A DNA stretch of 64,000 nt from Bacteroidales bacterium. Lineage in GTDB: Bacteria > Bacteroidota > Bacteroidia > Bacteroidales > Prolixibacteraceae. Of this stretch, positions 1 to 10,054 are shown piece after piece. The notes beneath the pieces were generated by a model. It did no database searches. It worked only from the letters and a program-made list of their open reading frames with translations, and was not told the DNA's origin. Location of the stretch: positions 1-64,000 of the forward strand of contig JAAYAG010000118.1 of assembly GCA_012719495.1 (NCBI GenBank). The letters are read 5' to 3'. The first letter of the stretch is position 1. The number at the start of each line of letters is the position of its first letter. The position numbers and the translations under genes are program-made.

Positions 1-31
1 ATAGTTAAATCGTGTCGGTCATATTAAATCA

Positions 32-74
32 AAAGGCACAAATCCCACGAATTCCTTCGTGTCTTTGTGCCTTT
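32..74. repeat. Long hairpin, possible terminator of the GGGtGRT operon
   Basis: An 11-bp perfect stem (32-42 with 64-74) continues after a small internal loop into a 5-bp stem (46-50 with 57-61). It lies 50 bp past the stop of the minus-strand GGGtGRT gene, so it may end that transcript, although the T-run on the minus strand is short. The right arm has the low-complexity TTTGTGCCTTTGTG flavour that I associate with dispersed intergenic repeats. A second small stem-loop (94-98 with 104-108) sits between it and the gene. Confidence 0.5.
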
Positions 75-124
75 GTGTTTTATGATTTTCACTGTGGCGC
101 TGTGCCACCGTGTTTTAAATCAAA

Positions 125-1117
125 TTATGCCTGGCTAACAGCTACTGCAACAGCAACTGAAGCTCCAACCATTGGGTTGTTGCCCATTCCAATCAAGCCC
201 ATCATTTCTACGTGAGCAGGAACCGATGAAGAACCAGCAAACTGAGCATCGGAGTGCATACGGCCCATAGTATCGGTCATACCGTAAGAAGCAGGACCAG
301 CAGCCATGTTGTCGGGGTGCAAAGTACGGCCAGTACCACCACCTGATGCTACCGAGAAGTATTTCTTGCCTTGTTCGATACACTCTTTTTTGTAGGTACC
401 TGCAACAGGATGCTGGAAACGGGTTGGGTTGGTTGAGTTACCTGTGATTGATACGTCAACGCCTTCGCTGTGGAAAATAGCAACACCTTCGCGAACGTCG
501 TTAGCTCCGTAGCAGTTTACTTTTGCACGGTCGCCGGTTGAGTAAGCAATGCGTTGTACTTCTTTTAATTCGCCTGTGAAGTAATCGAAATCAGTTTCCA
601 CATAAGTGAACCCATTGATACGGGCGATGATTTTAGCCGCATCTTTACCCAAACCATTCAGGATAACACGAAGAGGTTCTTTACGTACACGGTTTGCCGA
701 TTTAGCAATACCGATAGCGCCTTCAGCAGCTGCGAACGATTCGTGGCCAGCCAAGAAAGCGAAACATTTGGTTTCTTCTTTCAACAACATCGCTGCAAGG
801 TTTCCGTGGCCAATACCTACTTTGCGGTCGTCGGCAACTGAACCTGGAATACAGAACGACTGCAAGCCTTCGCCTAAGGTAACTGCGATGTCGGCAGCTT
901 TAGTCTGACCTTTTTTGATGGCCACAGCAGCACCAACAATGTAGCTCCACATTGCGTTTTCGAAAGCAATAGGTTGAATATCTTTTACAATTTTGTAAAC
1001 ATCCACACCTTTTTCATCGCATATCTTTTTGGCTTCTTCAACCGAAGAAATACCGTTTGCATTTAAGAATGCATTGATCTGATTGATCCTTCTATCGTAA
1101 CTTTCAAATAATGGCAT
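125..1117 (-). CDS. GGGtGRT family protein
   Basis: 330-aa soluble protein of the GGGtGRT family, named for its glycine-rich signature, which is visible here as SGGGTGRTLHPD near residues 259-270. The biochemical role of the family is not established. It is usually found beside a NifU-like Fe-S scaffold protein, as here, so a role in iron-sulfur or redox metabolism is inferred. There is no signal peptide or membrane segment; the C-terminal third is glycine/alanine rich and ends in a repetitive Ala-Val stretch. The start follows an excellent AGGAGG site 8 nt upstream that overlaps the stop codon of the partner gene, so the two are very likely translated from one mRNA. Confidence 0.9.
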   Translation of the reverse strand: MPLFESYDRRINQINAFLNANGISSVEEAKKICDEKGVDVYKIVKDIQPIAFENAMWSYIVGAAVAIKKGQTKAADIAVTLGEGLQSFCIPGSVADDRKVGIGHGNLAAMLLKEETKCFAFLAGHESFAAAEGAIGIAKSANRVRKEPLRVILNGLGKDAAKIIARINGFTYVETDFDYFTGELKEVQRIAYSTGDRAKVNCYGANDVREGVAIFHSEGVDVSITGNSTNPTRFQHPVAGTYKKECIEQGKKYFSVASGGGTGRTLHPDNMAAGPASYGMTDTMGRMHSDAQFAGSSSVPAHVEMMGLIGMGNNPMVGASVAVAVAVSQA

Positions 1118-1125
1118 GTCTGTTT

Positions 1126-1131
1126 CCTCCT
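1126..1131 (-). promoter_or_regulatory. Strong Shine-Dalgarno for GGGtGRT gene
   Basis: AGGAGG on the minus strand, 8 nt before the ATG at 1117 and overlapping the TAG stop of the NifU-like gene. Most genes in this window have no recognisable Shine-Dalgarno, so this one stands out and supports the chosen start and high expression. Confidence 0.7.
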
Positions 1132-1822
1132 ATTCTTTACGTGGGTCAATTACTTTTACTGCATCTTCCATACGGCCATATTTGCCCGATGCTTTTACCA
1201 ATGCTTCGTTAGCATCCATACCAGTTTTGATCATGTCCATCATACGACCAAGGCTCACGAATTCGTAACCGATGATCTCAGCTGACTCGCTTAAACCGAT
1301 TTTGGTGATGTAACCTTCAGCCATTTCGAGGTAACGAGGACCTTTAGCTACCGTTCCGTACAACGTACCGGTAACACCGCGAAGACCTTTACCTAAGTCT
1401 TCTAAGCCAGCACCGATAGGAAGACCACCTTCAGAGAAAGCAGTTTGTGTACGTCCGTAAACAATTTGTAAGAAAAGTTCGCGCATGGCAGTGTTGATGG
1501 CATCGCAAACCAAGTCGGTATTCAACGCTTCAAGAATGGTTTTTCCTGGAAGAATTTCAGAAGCCATAGCTGCTGAGTGGGTCATACCAGTACAACCAAT
1601 AGTTTCAACCAACGCTTCCTGAATAATACCTTCTTTTACGTTCAAGGTCAATTTACATGCACCTTGTTGTGGGGCGCACCAGCCCACACCGTGGGTTAAA
1701 CCCGAAATGTCTTTTACTTCTTTGGCTTTTACCCAACGTCCTTCTTCAGGAATTGGAGCCGGGCCATGATTCGCGCCTTGAGCCACGCAGATCATGCCTT
1801 CAACTTCGTGTGTAAAACTCAT
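1130..1822 (-). CDS. NifU-like iron-sulfur cluster assembly scaffold protein
   Basis: 230-aa protein with a NifU/IscU-like N-terminal fold. Candidate cluster ligands are the cysteines in GWCAPQQGAC (about residues 46-55), TIGCTGM (about 75-81) and LVCDA. It is longer than IscU (about 130 aa) and carries an extra C-terminal helical part, the form that pairs with GGGtGRT proteins in Bacteroidota and Clostridia. No partner isc or suf genes are nearby. It is the first gene of a two-gene operon; the downstream GGGtGRT gene starts 12 bp after its stop. The Fe-S scaffold role rests on family resemblance and has not been shown for this subgroup. Confidence 0.8.
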   Translation of the reverse strand: MSFTHEVEGMICVAQGANHGPAPIPEEGRWVKAKEVKDISGLTHGVGWCAPQQGACKLTLNVKEGIIQEALVETIGCTGMTHSAAMASEILPGKTILEALNTDLVCDAINTAMRELFLQIVYGRTQTAFSEGGLPIGAGLEDLGKGLRGVTGTLYGTVAKGPRYLEMAEGYITKIGLSESAEIIGYEFVSLGRMMDMIKTGMDANEALVKASGKYGRMEDAVKVIDPRKE

Positions 1823-3536
<1,714 letters not shown>

Positions 3537-3558
3537 TCTTGTTGCTGATATAATATTT

Positions 3559-3594
3559 AAAAAGCTGTTGCATCCCTGCAATGGCTTTTTTTTT
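3559..3594 (+). terminator. Rho-independent terminator of eno
   Basis: Stem AAAAAGC-TG-TTGCA paired with TGCAA-TG-GCTTTTT (the middle TG/TG can form wobble pairs), loop TCCC, followed by an unbroken T-run to 3594. It lies 22 bp after the enolase stop codon. Confidence 0.85.
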
Positions 3595-3732
3595 ACCCGA
3601 AGCACTGCATGAAAAGGTAATCAGATTGTGGCGGTTTTAATGCAAATAGTCATTCTTCGTTGGTCTCCCGAGTCTGGTAAAGGATAGATTGTGCCGCTTG
3701 ACAAGAATAATTTATTCAGCTGATTTTCATAG

Positions 3733-3769
3733 AAAAAACAACACGATCCGAAATCAGAACCGTGTTGTT
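3733..3769 (-). terminator. Terminator of the SGNH hydrolase gene
   Basis: Perfect 9-bp inverted repeat AACAACACG (3737-3745) and CGTGTTGTT (3761-3769); read on the minus strand it is followed by six T. It lies 25 bp past the stop of the SGNH hydrolase gene. Confidence 0.7.
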
Positions 3770-3793
3770 TATTTGTTGATTTATTTTTTTGTT

Positions 3794-5068
3794 TTACTTG
3801 AAAAGCTTCAGATCAATGGCTTCTCCCATACGTTGGTAGCCTGCTTCGTTAGGGTGAAGAAAATCTCCGGTATGTAAGTCGGGCATGAGAGTGATAGTGT
3901 CACTGGGGTTTCGCATAATCTTGTCAAAATCAATTACAGCATCAAACTTGCCACTGGTGCGGATCCAGGTGTTTACTATGTTCCGGGCATTTTCGCGGAA
4001 TGGAGTGTAATAAAAAGATTTTCCGAAAGGTAAAATGGTTGCCCCATAGGCTTTTATTCCATTTACATGGGCTTTTTCTATCATAACCGAGTAAGCATCA
4101 ATAAGATCGTTGGCTACTTTCACTGCTATGGTACTATCGGGTGTTTGCCCAATGTCGTTTACCCCTTCCAGAATTATTACCCATTTCACCCCGTGTTGTT
4201 TAATTACATCGTTGTCGAAGCGGTCTTTAGCGGCAGGGCCCAGGCAATTTCTGAGTACACAATTCCCTCCAATTCCCTGGTTAAGAACGGCTATTTGCGC
4301 TGTTTCAGGGTTTTTCTGCAACTGTTCCGAAAGAATATCGGGCCAGCGGTTTTGTTTGTTGGTTCCCGAGCCACGGCCGTCGGTTATCGAGTTGCCAACA
4401 ATGGAAATGGCTGCGGCTTTCGAAGGAGCTTTTACATCTATTCCACGTATGGTGTACCAATGGTCGGTAGGTATGGCATTCGCGAAATCGGCATTTGTAG
4501 CTTGGTTGCCGGTCATTAGGAACGATGTGGTGCGCGATCCAGGGTGCCCGGTCACATCAGGGGGCGTTTGTCCGTAATTAATAGTGATGCTTATGCTGGA
4601 GCGGGCTTGCATAGTAAATTGTACCGGATCTGAAACAATAGCCTGGCCTCGCGAAAGGGTGACTTCTTTTTTCCCGTTGAAAGTAAGGGCTCTCAAGGTT
4701 GAAGGGTCTATGGAGTTTCCTTCTTTTGCTAGGGCAATGTACACTTCTTTCATGGTTAATGGACTATTGCTGAATTCGTTAGAGAAGTGAAGCCTGATGC
4801 TGTCACCACCGATTGAAACTCTTACAATTTGGCGCAGGGCATTATTGCTGAGGCCAGGCTCAGGGGGCATATTGTGCGGTTCTACCAGTTGGGGAGAGGT
4901 GCTCCAGGTGCCAACCCATTTCTGAGGTGCAGCTTTGGGAGAGCAGGCAGAAAATAGCAGAGCTAAACCGGCAATAAGTATCAATGTGTTATTTTTCAAT
5001 GACTTGTGATGTGTTCGACTGAGGATAGTCCGCACACGATAGGCAAATGGTGTTTTTCTTGTACTCAT
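3794..5068 (-). CDS. SGNH/GDSL-family secreted esterase (lipoprotein)
   Basis: 424-aa esterase-like protein. The four SGNH blocks are visible: GNSITDG (nucleophile Ser, about residue 227), NQGIGGN (block II Gly), EGVNDIG (block III Asn) and DFLHPNEAG (block V Asp-His near the C-terminus). An N-terminal beta-sandwich of about 180 residues precedes the catalytic domain, as in polysaccharide-deacetylating or acyl-esterase relatives. A lipobox LLFSAC ends the signal peptide. With the ATG at 5068 the signal has an unusual 23-residue n-region; a TTG codon just before the KNN of KNNTLILIAG would give a more typical signal. The substrate is unknown; the GH43 glycosidase two genes away suggests carbohydrate esters (inference). 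Confidence 0.88.
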   Translation of the reverse strand: MSTRKTPFAYRVRTILSRTHHKSLKNNTLILIAGLALLFSACSPKAAPQKWVGTWSTSPQLVEPHNMPPEPGLSNNALRQIVRVSIGGDSIRLHFSNEFSNSPLTMKEVYIALAKEGNSIDPSTLRALTFNGKKEVTLSRGQAIVSDPVQFTMQARSSISITINYGQTPPDVTGHPGSRTTSFLMTGNQATNADFANAIPTDHWYTIRGIDVKAPSKAAAISIVGNSITDGRGSGTNKQNRWPDILSEQLQKNPETAQIAVLNQGIGGNCVLRNCLGPAAKDRFDNDVIKQHGVKWVIILEGVNDIGQTPDSTIAVKVANDLIDAYSVMIEKAHVNGIKAYGATILPFGKSFYYTPFRENARNIVNTWIRTSGKFDAVIDFDKIMRNPSDTITLMPDLHTGDFLHPNEAGYQRMGEAIDLKLFK

Positions 5069-5210
5069 TCTTTTTACATTTTGTTATTTCTTATTTTTCT
5101 AATGTCGATTGCACAATACTCTCATTTATAGTGTATAATGTGCCTTGTGTCAGTCTTCTCCCACAAAAATACCCTAAATGATCAAGTAATCCAACATCTT
5201 TTTTGTTAAA

Positions 5211-5224
5211 TGCAATCGATTGCA
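5211..5224. promoter_or_regulatory. LacI-type operator candidate
   Basis: TGCAATCGATTGCA is a perfect 14-bp palindrome with the central CG typical of LacI/GalR-family operators. It sits about 145 bp upstream of the SGNH hydrolase start. No LacI-family gene is present in the window, so the regulator would have to be encoded elsewhere. Chance palindromes of this size do occur, hence the modest confidence. Confidence 0.4.
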
Positions 5225-5330
5225 AATTTTGATTTGCAAAATACAGTAAACCATATGTTTACAATGTTTGTTAAGATGGGGTAAAAGTATAATAGACGAA
5301 ATTTTCTTTATAGTCTTGTGGCTTTTCTGC

Positions 5331-5368
5331 AAAAAAAAGGTTGATCGGAAGCATTATTCCGATCAACC
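5331..5368 (-). terminator. Terminator of ddh
   Basis: Perfect 12-bp stem GGTTGATCGGAA / TTCCGATCAACC with a 6-nt loop; on the minus strand it is followed by eight T. It lies 26 bp past the ddh stop codon. Confidence 0.9.
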
Positions 5369-5393
5369 AGGTATTTGATGATTGTTTTTTTGA

Positions 5394-6371
5394 TTAGAGC
5401 AGGTCGCGTCGCAATTCTTCTGCATTTTTTGCCGAAAGGTAGGCAGGGGCAATATCGAAAACAGTACGGGCTCCGGTTTGTCCTTCTTTGCTCATGCGGG
5501 CAATAGCACGTGCATAGGCTACAAGAATGCTGGCCGTAAACTCAGGGTTGCTGCCCAGGTTCAGACTAAATTCAATGCGCTGACTGGTACCATTGCCTGT
5601 GTTTCCTGTACGGAAAACCACTCCACCGTGAGGCATCCCACTATGATTGGCTTTTAGTTCTTCTTCGCTGATAAAATTTACCGTAGTATTATACTCATCG
5701 AAATAGTAAGGCATGTTTTTGATGGTTTTCTCAATCTCGGCTTTGTCAGCGTTTTCTTCAGCAACAACATAGCATAGCCTTTCGTGCTTTTCGGCGGCAG
5801 TGAAGTTGGCGGTACTGCCTTTCCTGATTTTTTCGAGTGCACTTTCGATTGGAATTGTATATTGAATGCCGTTTTTTACCCCTTTTACACGGCGTATGGC
5901 ATCTGAGTGGCCTTGGCTAACTCCTTTGCCCCAGAATGTGTAGTCTTTACCATCGGGTAATATACTTTGCCCCAGAAGCCTGGCAAGCGAGAAAAGCCCT
6001 GGGTCCCAGCCTGTCGAGATGAGACTCAGTGTGTTGTTCTTTCGCGACGATTCATCAACTTTGCTGAAGTATTCTGGTATTTTTGCATGAGTATCGAAAC
6101 TGTCGACAGTGTTGAACATGGCCGATATTACTGCTCCTTGTTCCGGTAAATCGGTCGAAGAGCCCCCGCAAAGGATCATTACGTCTATTTTTCCTTTGTA
6201 TTCTTCTATTTGTAAGATAGATACCATTTTTGATGCACTGTTTATTGTTTCCGGTGTACGCCGGGTAAAAACAGCGATCAATTCCATATCGCTATTTTGC
6301 TTTATGGCCATTTCTACGCCTTTTCCTAAGTTTCCGTAGCCAACAATGCCAATTTTTACCTTGTTTCCCAT
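5394..6371 (-). CDS. ddh: meso-Diaminopimelate D-dehydrogenase
   Basis: 325 aa, matching the family length (about 320-330). It makes meso-2,6-diaminopimelate in one NADPH-dependent step from tetrahydrodipicolinate, ammonia and NADPH, bypassing the acyl-DapD/E/F route; the product serves peptidoglycan and lysine synthesis. Visible features are the N-terminal Rossmann motif GIVGYGNLGKG, the NADP-binding CGGSSTDLPEQG region, and the family-typical STGWDPGLFSLAR and WGKGVSQGHSDAIRR blocks that form the substrate site. A perfect terminator follows. dapA, which makes the precursor, lies about 4 kb away on the other strand, so the two are not co-transcribed. Confidence 0.95.
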   Translation of the reverse strand: MGNKVKIGIVGYGNLGKGVEMAIKQNSDMELIAVFTRRTPETINSASKMVSILQIEEYKGKIDVMILCGGSSTDLPEQGAVISAMFNTVDSFDTHAKIPEYFSKVDESSRKNNTLSLISTGWDPGLFSLARLLGQSILPDGKDYTFWGKGVSQGHSDAIRRVKGVKNGIQYTIPIESALEKIRKGSTANFTAAEKHERLCYVVAEENADKAEIEKTIKNMPYYFDEYNTTVNFISEEELKANHSGMPHGGVVFRTGNTGNGTSQRIEFSLNLGSNPEFTASILVAYARAIARMSKEGQTGARTVFDIAPAYLSAKNAEELRRDLL

Positions 6372-6541
6372 ATAAGTTGTGTGTTATATATTATTCCTAC
6401 CCGAAAAATGACGTGAAAGAGTTTTCTCAGGGGCAAATATCAGCAAAAAACAGGTCTGCATTTTTTTTGTCTCTTTTTCTGCAATCATATTTCATAAAAG
6501 AATAATACCACGCTGTATTACATCTTGCTTAAACGGTTATA

Positions 6542-8263
6542 TCAATCAATTTGAACTGTTATTTCTCCAAGGCTGATTCCATTTTCATTGAAAGAATCGA
6601 TGGTGAAGAAATATTTGCTGTTTGTATTTAAACTGTTGATAGTTATGCTTGTGTCGCCGTATACCATGTAATCGAGATAGCGTTTATCGCTGGCTGTTCC
6701 GTATCTGATGTTATAGCCCGTAGCTGTGGCCGATTTTTCCCAGTTCAAGGTAACGCTTCGTCGGTCGTTGCTGTTTCGTTGTGCTGTAAATGACTTAACA
6801 ATGGCTGGCTTTTGTCCGTTGCCGAGACCAAATATCCGGAAGTCGCTAAGGGCAAAATTACCGTCAGCAACTTCGAGTGCGGTTATTCGTACGTAGCGGC
6901 AAGTTACTGCATTGGCAAGTTGGATATAATCGTGTGAATTGTCGGTTTCGTTCTTCGATCGATCGGTGATTACTTTCCAGGTTGTCTTATCATCTGAACA
7001 ATCAATAATATAGCGATATTTAATTCCTTTCTTTCGACCGAAAATGTTGGTGTTATGTTCGGCGAAATTAACTTGAAGCGCTTTTACTTCAGAAGGATTT
7101 TGAAGATCGATTATGACATATTCGCCGCTGTTTGTGCCCGAAGCGGCCCAGTAGGTGCGGATATTTTCATCGGTGATATTTACAGCAGGGAGCGAATCAA
7201 TTGCGGAGGAAACTTTAACTGGTTTTCGGAATGAGAGAAGCATCCATCCGGTTGAAATATCTTCGTAACTGCTAATCTTTTTCTGTGGAATAAAATATGG
7301 ATAATCTCCGTAACGTGTTGTTGTGTAGAGTATTCCATCGTTGCTGACAAAGACGGGGAATATTCCCAGTCTCCGTTCGAACATGTGTTTTTGCGATATG
7401 GTTAGAGTGCCAATGTGCCAAAGGTTACCGTATTGGTCGCTAAATGTACTGCCATGACCTGCACCGGCGATGAACCCTTCGGGGCGGTAGGCGAAGGGGT
7501 TATGTTGTTGCAAACTGAATGGTCCCAATGGATTGTCGGATGTGTAGACCCCATCGCTATAGCTTTTGAATTCGGTCCCTGGACCAGCATATTGCAGGTA
7601 ATATTTACCATTGATTTTGTTTACCCAAGCGCCTTCAATCCATGGACTCTGATGAGTCATGGTGTTGTAATCGCCGGGTACTTCCCAACCGTTTTGCGCA
7701 GTATTCGATTTCAAAAGTTCAACGGGTTTTCCCAGAAACTTGAAGTTGTTGCGATAGTCAACTTCCACTCCGTAGAGCGGGTTGGTATTGGAGCAGCCCC
7801 AGTACAGGTAGAGTTTGTCGTTTTCGAAGAAAAACATCGGATCCCAGACTGGTGTTTCAAGCTCTTCTACGGCTACAACCCATTGTCCGCTAAGTGGATC
7901 TGATGTTTTATAAATGGTACTTTTCTCGTTCGATGAGGCAAGAAAGTATAATTCTTCACCAATTGCAACTACCGTAGGGGCATACTCTTCGGCCGGAATC
8001 TGTTCTGTTTCAATGAACTCCCAACTGCCTAGGTCTTTAGAGTGCCAGTATCCACCCGATTTTGAGGCAAAAAGGAAGTAGCGTCCATTGAACCATACAA
8101 CAGACGGATCGGCAGCTTCACGCCTTGAAGGTTCATCGATACAGAACCGGTAGCTGATATTTACCGGATTACAAACAGTAGCGAGAGGTGTAGGTCCTGT
8201 CTTCGTGCGGTTTTGGCATCCTGATAGCATCAATGCGGCCAACATAATGGTGTAGAATCTCAT
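6542..8263 (-). CDS. Glycoside hydrolase family 43 lipoprotein with F5/8-type C and fibronectin III domains
   Basis: 573 aa. A lipoprotein signal (MLSGC lipobox, Cys at about residue 16) is followed by a five-bladed GH43 domain (about 45-340) with the expected acidic triad: Asp in AADPSVVW (base), Asp in WDPMFFF (pKa modulator) and Glu in WIEGAW (acid). A discoidin/F5-8C-like carbohydrate-binding module follows (about 360-480), then a fibronectin type III domain (about 490-573). GH43 enzymes attack arabinan, xylan and galactan side chains; the exact substrate cannot be read from the sequence. There is no SusC/SusD pair nearby, so this is not a complete polysaccharide-utilisation locus. Confidence 0.88.
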   Translation of the reverse strand: MRFYTIMLAALMLSGCQNRTKTGPTPLATVCNPVNISYRFCIDEPSRREAADPSVVWFNGRYFLFASKSGGYWHSKDLGSWEFIETEQIPAEEYAPTVVAIGEELYFLASSNEKSTIYKTSDPLSGQWVVAVEELETPVWDPMFFFENDKLYLYWGCSNTNPLYGVEVDYRNNFKFLGKPVELLKSNTAQNGWEVPGDYNTMTHQSPWIEGAWVNKINGKYYLQYAGPGTEFKSYSDGVYTSDNPLGPFSLQQHNPFAYRPEGFIAGAGHGSTFSDQYGNLWHIGTLTISQKHMFERRLGIFPVFVSNDGILYTTTRYGDYPYFIPQKKISSYEDISTGWMLLSFRKPVKVSSAIDSLPAVNITDENIRTYWAASGTNSGEYVIIDLQNPSEVKALQVNFAEHNTNIFGRKKGIKYRYIIDCSDDKTTWKVITDRSKNETDNSHDYIQLANAVTCRYVRITALEVADGNFALSDFRIFGLGNGQKPAIVKSFTAQRNSNDRRSVTLNWEKSATATGYNIRYGTASDKRYLDYMVYGDTSITINSLNTNSKYFFTIDSFNENGISLGEITVQID

Positions 8264-8374
8264 TTCTTCTGATTTTATAGATTGATAAATCGTGTTTTTC
8301 TGTTTTTTACTGTTGAATTTTAATATTTCGTTGAAGTATTAATCTGATATAATGTAAGATATTTCGTTTCGTGT

Positions 8375-9226
8375 TTATAATTCTAGTATAGCTTCAAGTT
8401 CTTCACGTATACTTTTTATTTTATTAGGACTAAACATCAAACTGTCTAAAACTTTCAGGTCGTTGTATAATTGCAGGCATGTTACAATTCCTTGATCTAT
8501 AATAAAGTTCTTTTGTTTTGAGGTAAAGTTCGATAGAATCGTGACCGGGAAAATCCGCTCGCGTTCTAAAATTTCTTTTAGTCCGTTTCCTGTGGGGTAA
8601 TCCCAGCCTAGTAACGAAAGTCCGTAGCATTTACTGTATTCAATGGAGTCGGCCGAAAAGCGGGTGTTGGTAACGACTCCGCCGTTGAATGTCAGGTCTT
8701 TGTATTGTGGAATTTGCTTTCGTTCAGCAACAATGTCTTCGATACGTGATCGAACATAAAGGGGTACTTGGATACTGATGGTTTTGCCCTGGTCGATTCC
8801 ATATTTGCATTCCAACAAAATTTGTTCACTGGTATTGGTAGCAATTACGTCCATTTCGTGGGTTATGCAGTGACCTTGAACCACCACACCAACTTCAACA
8901 GAAAAACCTCTGCGACGGTATATTTCGCCAATTAAATGTTCGAAAGGGTAGCCCGATGGACCAAGTTCGAAAAGAGATCGTTTTAGTTTGTAAAGGGTCG
9001 CATTTCGCTGACTTTGACGACGGAGCAGTGTGAATGCCCGTTCATATATTTTTTTAGTAGATACACCTTCATAAAGCCATGCTTGGATGTTTTCAGTAAT
9101 ATCTTTTACTACAAAATCGTCGGCTCCGGCACGTGAAAGTGAATTCCTGAGTTTGGCAACATCGAAAAACTCTTGCTCTCCAGATGCCTTATTAATGAGA
9201 ATGTTACTTGATTTATGCTTTGTCAT
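8375..9226 (-). CDS. ATP-cone domain fused to a restriction-endonuclease-like domain
   Basis: 283 aa from the ATG at 9226 (a GTG 18 nt upstream would add six residues). Residues about 8-90 resemble the ATP-cone, the nucleotide-binding regulatory domain of ribonucleotide reductase and NrdR (start LINKASGEQEFFDVAKLRNSL). Residues about 95-200 look like a Mrr/RecB-type PD-(D/E)XK nuclease: GEIYRRRGF, HEMDVIA (Asp) and ILLECKYG (E-x-K) form the expected catalytic motif. The C-terminal about 85 residues are helical with no recognised domain. It has no methylase or other restriction partner beside it, so it is an orphan. Control of a nuclease by ATP/dATP is inferred from the architecture. Confidence 0.75.
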   Translation of the reverse strand: MTKHKSSNILINKASGEQEFFDVAKLRNSLSRAGADDFVVKDITENIQAWLYEGVSTKKIYERAFTLLRRQSQRNATLYKLKRSLFELGPSGYPFEHLIGEIYRRRGFSVEVGVVVQGHCITHEMDVIATNTSEQILLECKYGIDQGKTISIQVPLYVRSRIEDIVAERKQIPQYKDLTFNGGVVTNTRFSADSIEYSKCYGLSLLGWDYPTGNGLKEILERERIFPVTILSNFTSKQKNFIIDQGIVTCLQLYNDLKVLDSLMFSPNKIKSIREELEAILEL

Positions 9227-9412
9227 TTTGAGTTGAATTATCACGGTTGAAAATACAACTAAATGCTGAAGCTTGCAACGACAGTTTTACAATAAAGACA
9301 GATAGTGTACAATGAAAATGGATTTGTGCTTTCACGTTCCTTTTATATTTTTGTTAGCTGTTGCTGTTTGGTTCAGGGTTCTTCGGGGATGAATTTTCTG
9401 CTTATCTTTTTC

Positions 9413-9420
9413 TACCTTTG
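9413..9420 (+). promoter_or_regulatory. Candidate -7 box upstream of the DUF6913-dapA-nspC operon
   Basis: TACCTTTG fits the Bacteroidota -7 consensus TAnnTTTG and lies 54 bp before the DUF6913 ATG. No good -33 TTTG is seen at 18-20 nt. Confidence 0.4.
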
Positions 9421-9474
9421 CTAAACTTCATGATTGTTATCCAACGGGTTAAATTTTAAAAACGGTGTTTTAAA

Positions 9475-9978
9475 ATGTTTAAAATCAGAGATAAAATATT
9501 GTCAAAAGCTATAAATAAGCGTTGGGAAAACGTTTATTATCCCGACTTGAATGCAATCCGTACGGTGGCTTACATTTGTGGTGAAGTCCCATCGGATCTG
9601 GAAAGGCTATGGCAAAAAGCTGGTTTTGAGGTGAAAGTTACCTGTTATTCATTTGCAGAAGGAAAAAGGACCGACGACTTAAGTTGGAATAAACTCTATT
9701 CATCGGACTTAAACATTTGGAAATTACCAAAAGCCAAGCCTATAAACCAATTTGTTGAAAAAGAATTTGATGTATTGATTTTAGCTGAAAAACAACCATC
9801 CCGTGAGGCTTTAACCTATGTTTGTGCTGTTTCGAAAGCAAAGTTTAAAGTAGGTTCTCAACAGGCGGGGAGGCTTTTTGATCTGGTGATAGGGCAGGAG
9901 CAGCCCGATGCCGTGAAAATTACCTCTCAACTCATAAAAATTCTCTCGAATCTTAAGCCTGCCATAAAGATGAACTAA
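9475..9978 (+). CDS. DUF6913-like protein of unknown function
   Basis: 167-aa soluble protein with no signal peptide or membrane segment and no enzymatic motif that I recognise. It resembles the small Bacteroidota-specific family (DUF6913) commonly found directly upstream of dapA, which is its position here (76 bp upstream). It has a mixed alpha/beta pattern, with a hydrophobic strand FDVLILAEKQP near residues 98-108. Co-transcription with dapA is likely. The family name is from memory of family content and gene order; the function is unknown. Confidence 0.75.
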   Translation: MFKIRDKILSKAINKRWENVYYPDLNAIRTVAYICGEVPSDLERLWQKAGFEVKVTCYSFAEGKRTDDLSWNKLYSSDLNIWKLPKAKPINQFVEKEFDVLILAEKQPSREALTYVCAVSKAKFKVGSQQAGRLFDLVIGQEQPDAVKITSQLIKILSNLKPAIKMN

Positions 9979-10054
9979 AAATACATGGCTCAGTTTTGAC
10001 ATACGAGAGAGAAAGTTATTTTTACCGTAATTTTGAACTAAACACTCGATACCG

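Larger units (their letters stand above)
5069..5393. other. Intergenic region between ddh terminator and SGNH gene
   Basis: 325 bp holding the SGNH promoter region, the 14-bp LacI-type palindrome at 5211-5224, a partly overlapping inverted repeat GCAAAT-tttg-ATTTGC (5222-5237) and the ddh terminator at its right end. No coding signal was seen. Confidence 0.5.

Noticed and set aside
8375-9226. Full restriction-modification system
   Set aside because: Only one nuclease-like gene is present; no methylase or specificity subunit on either side.
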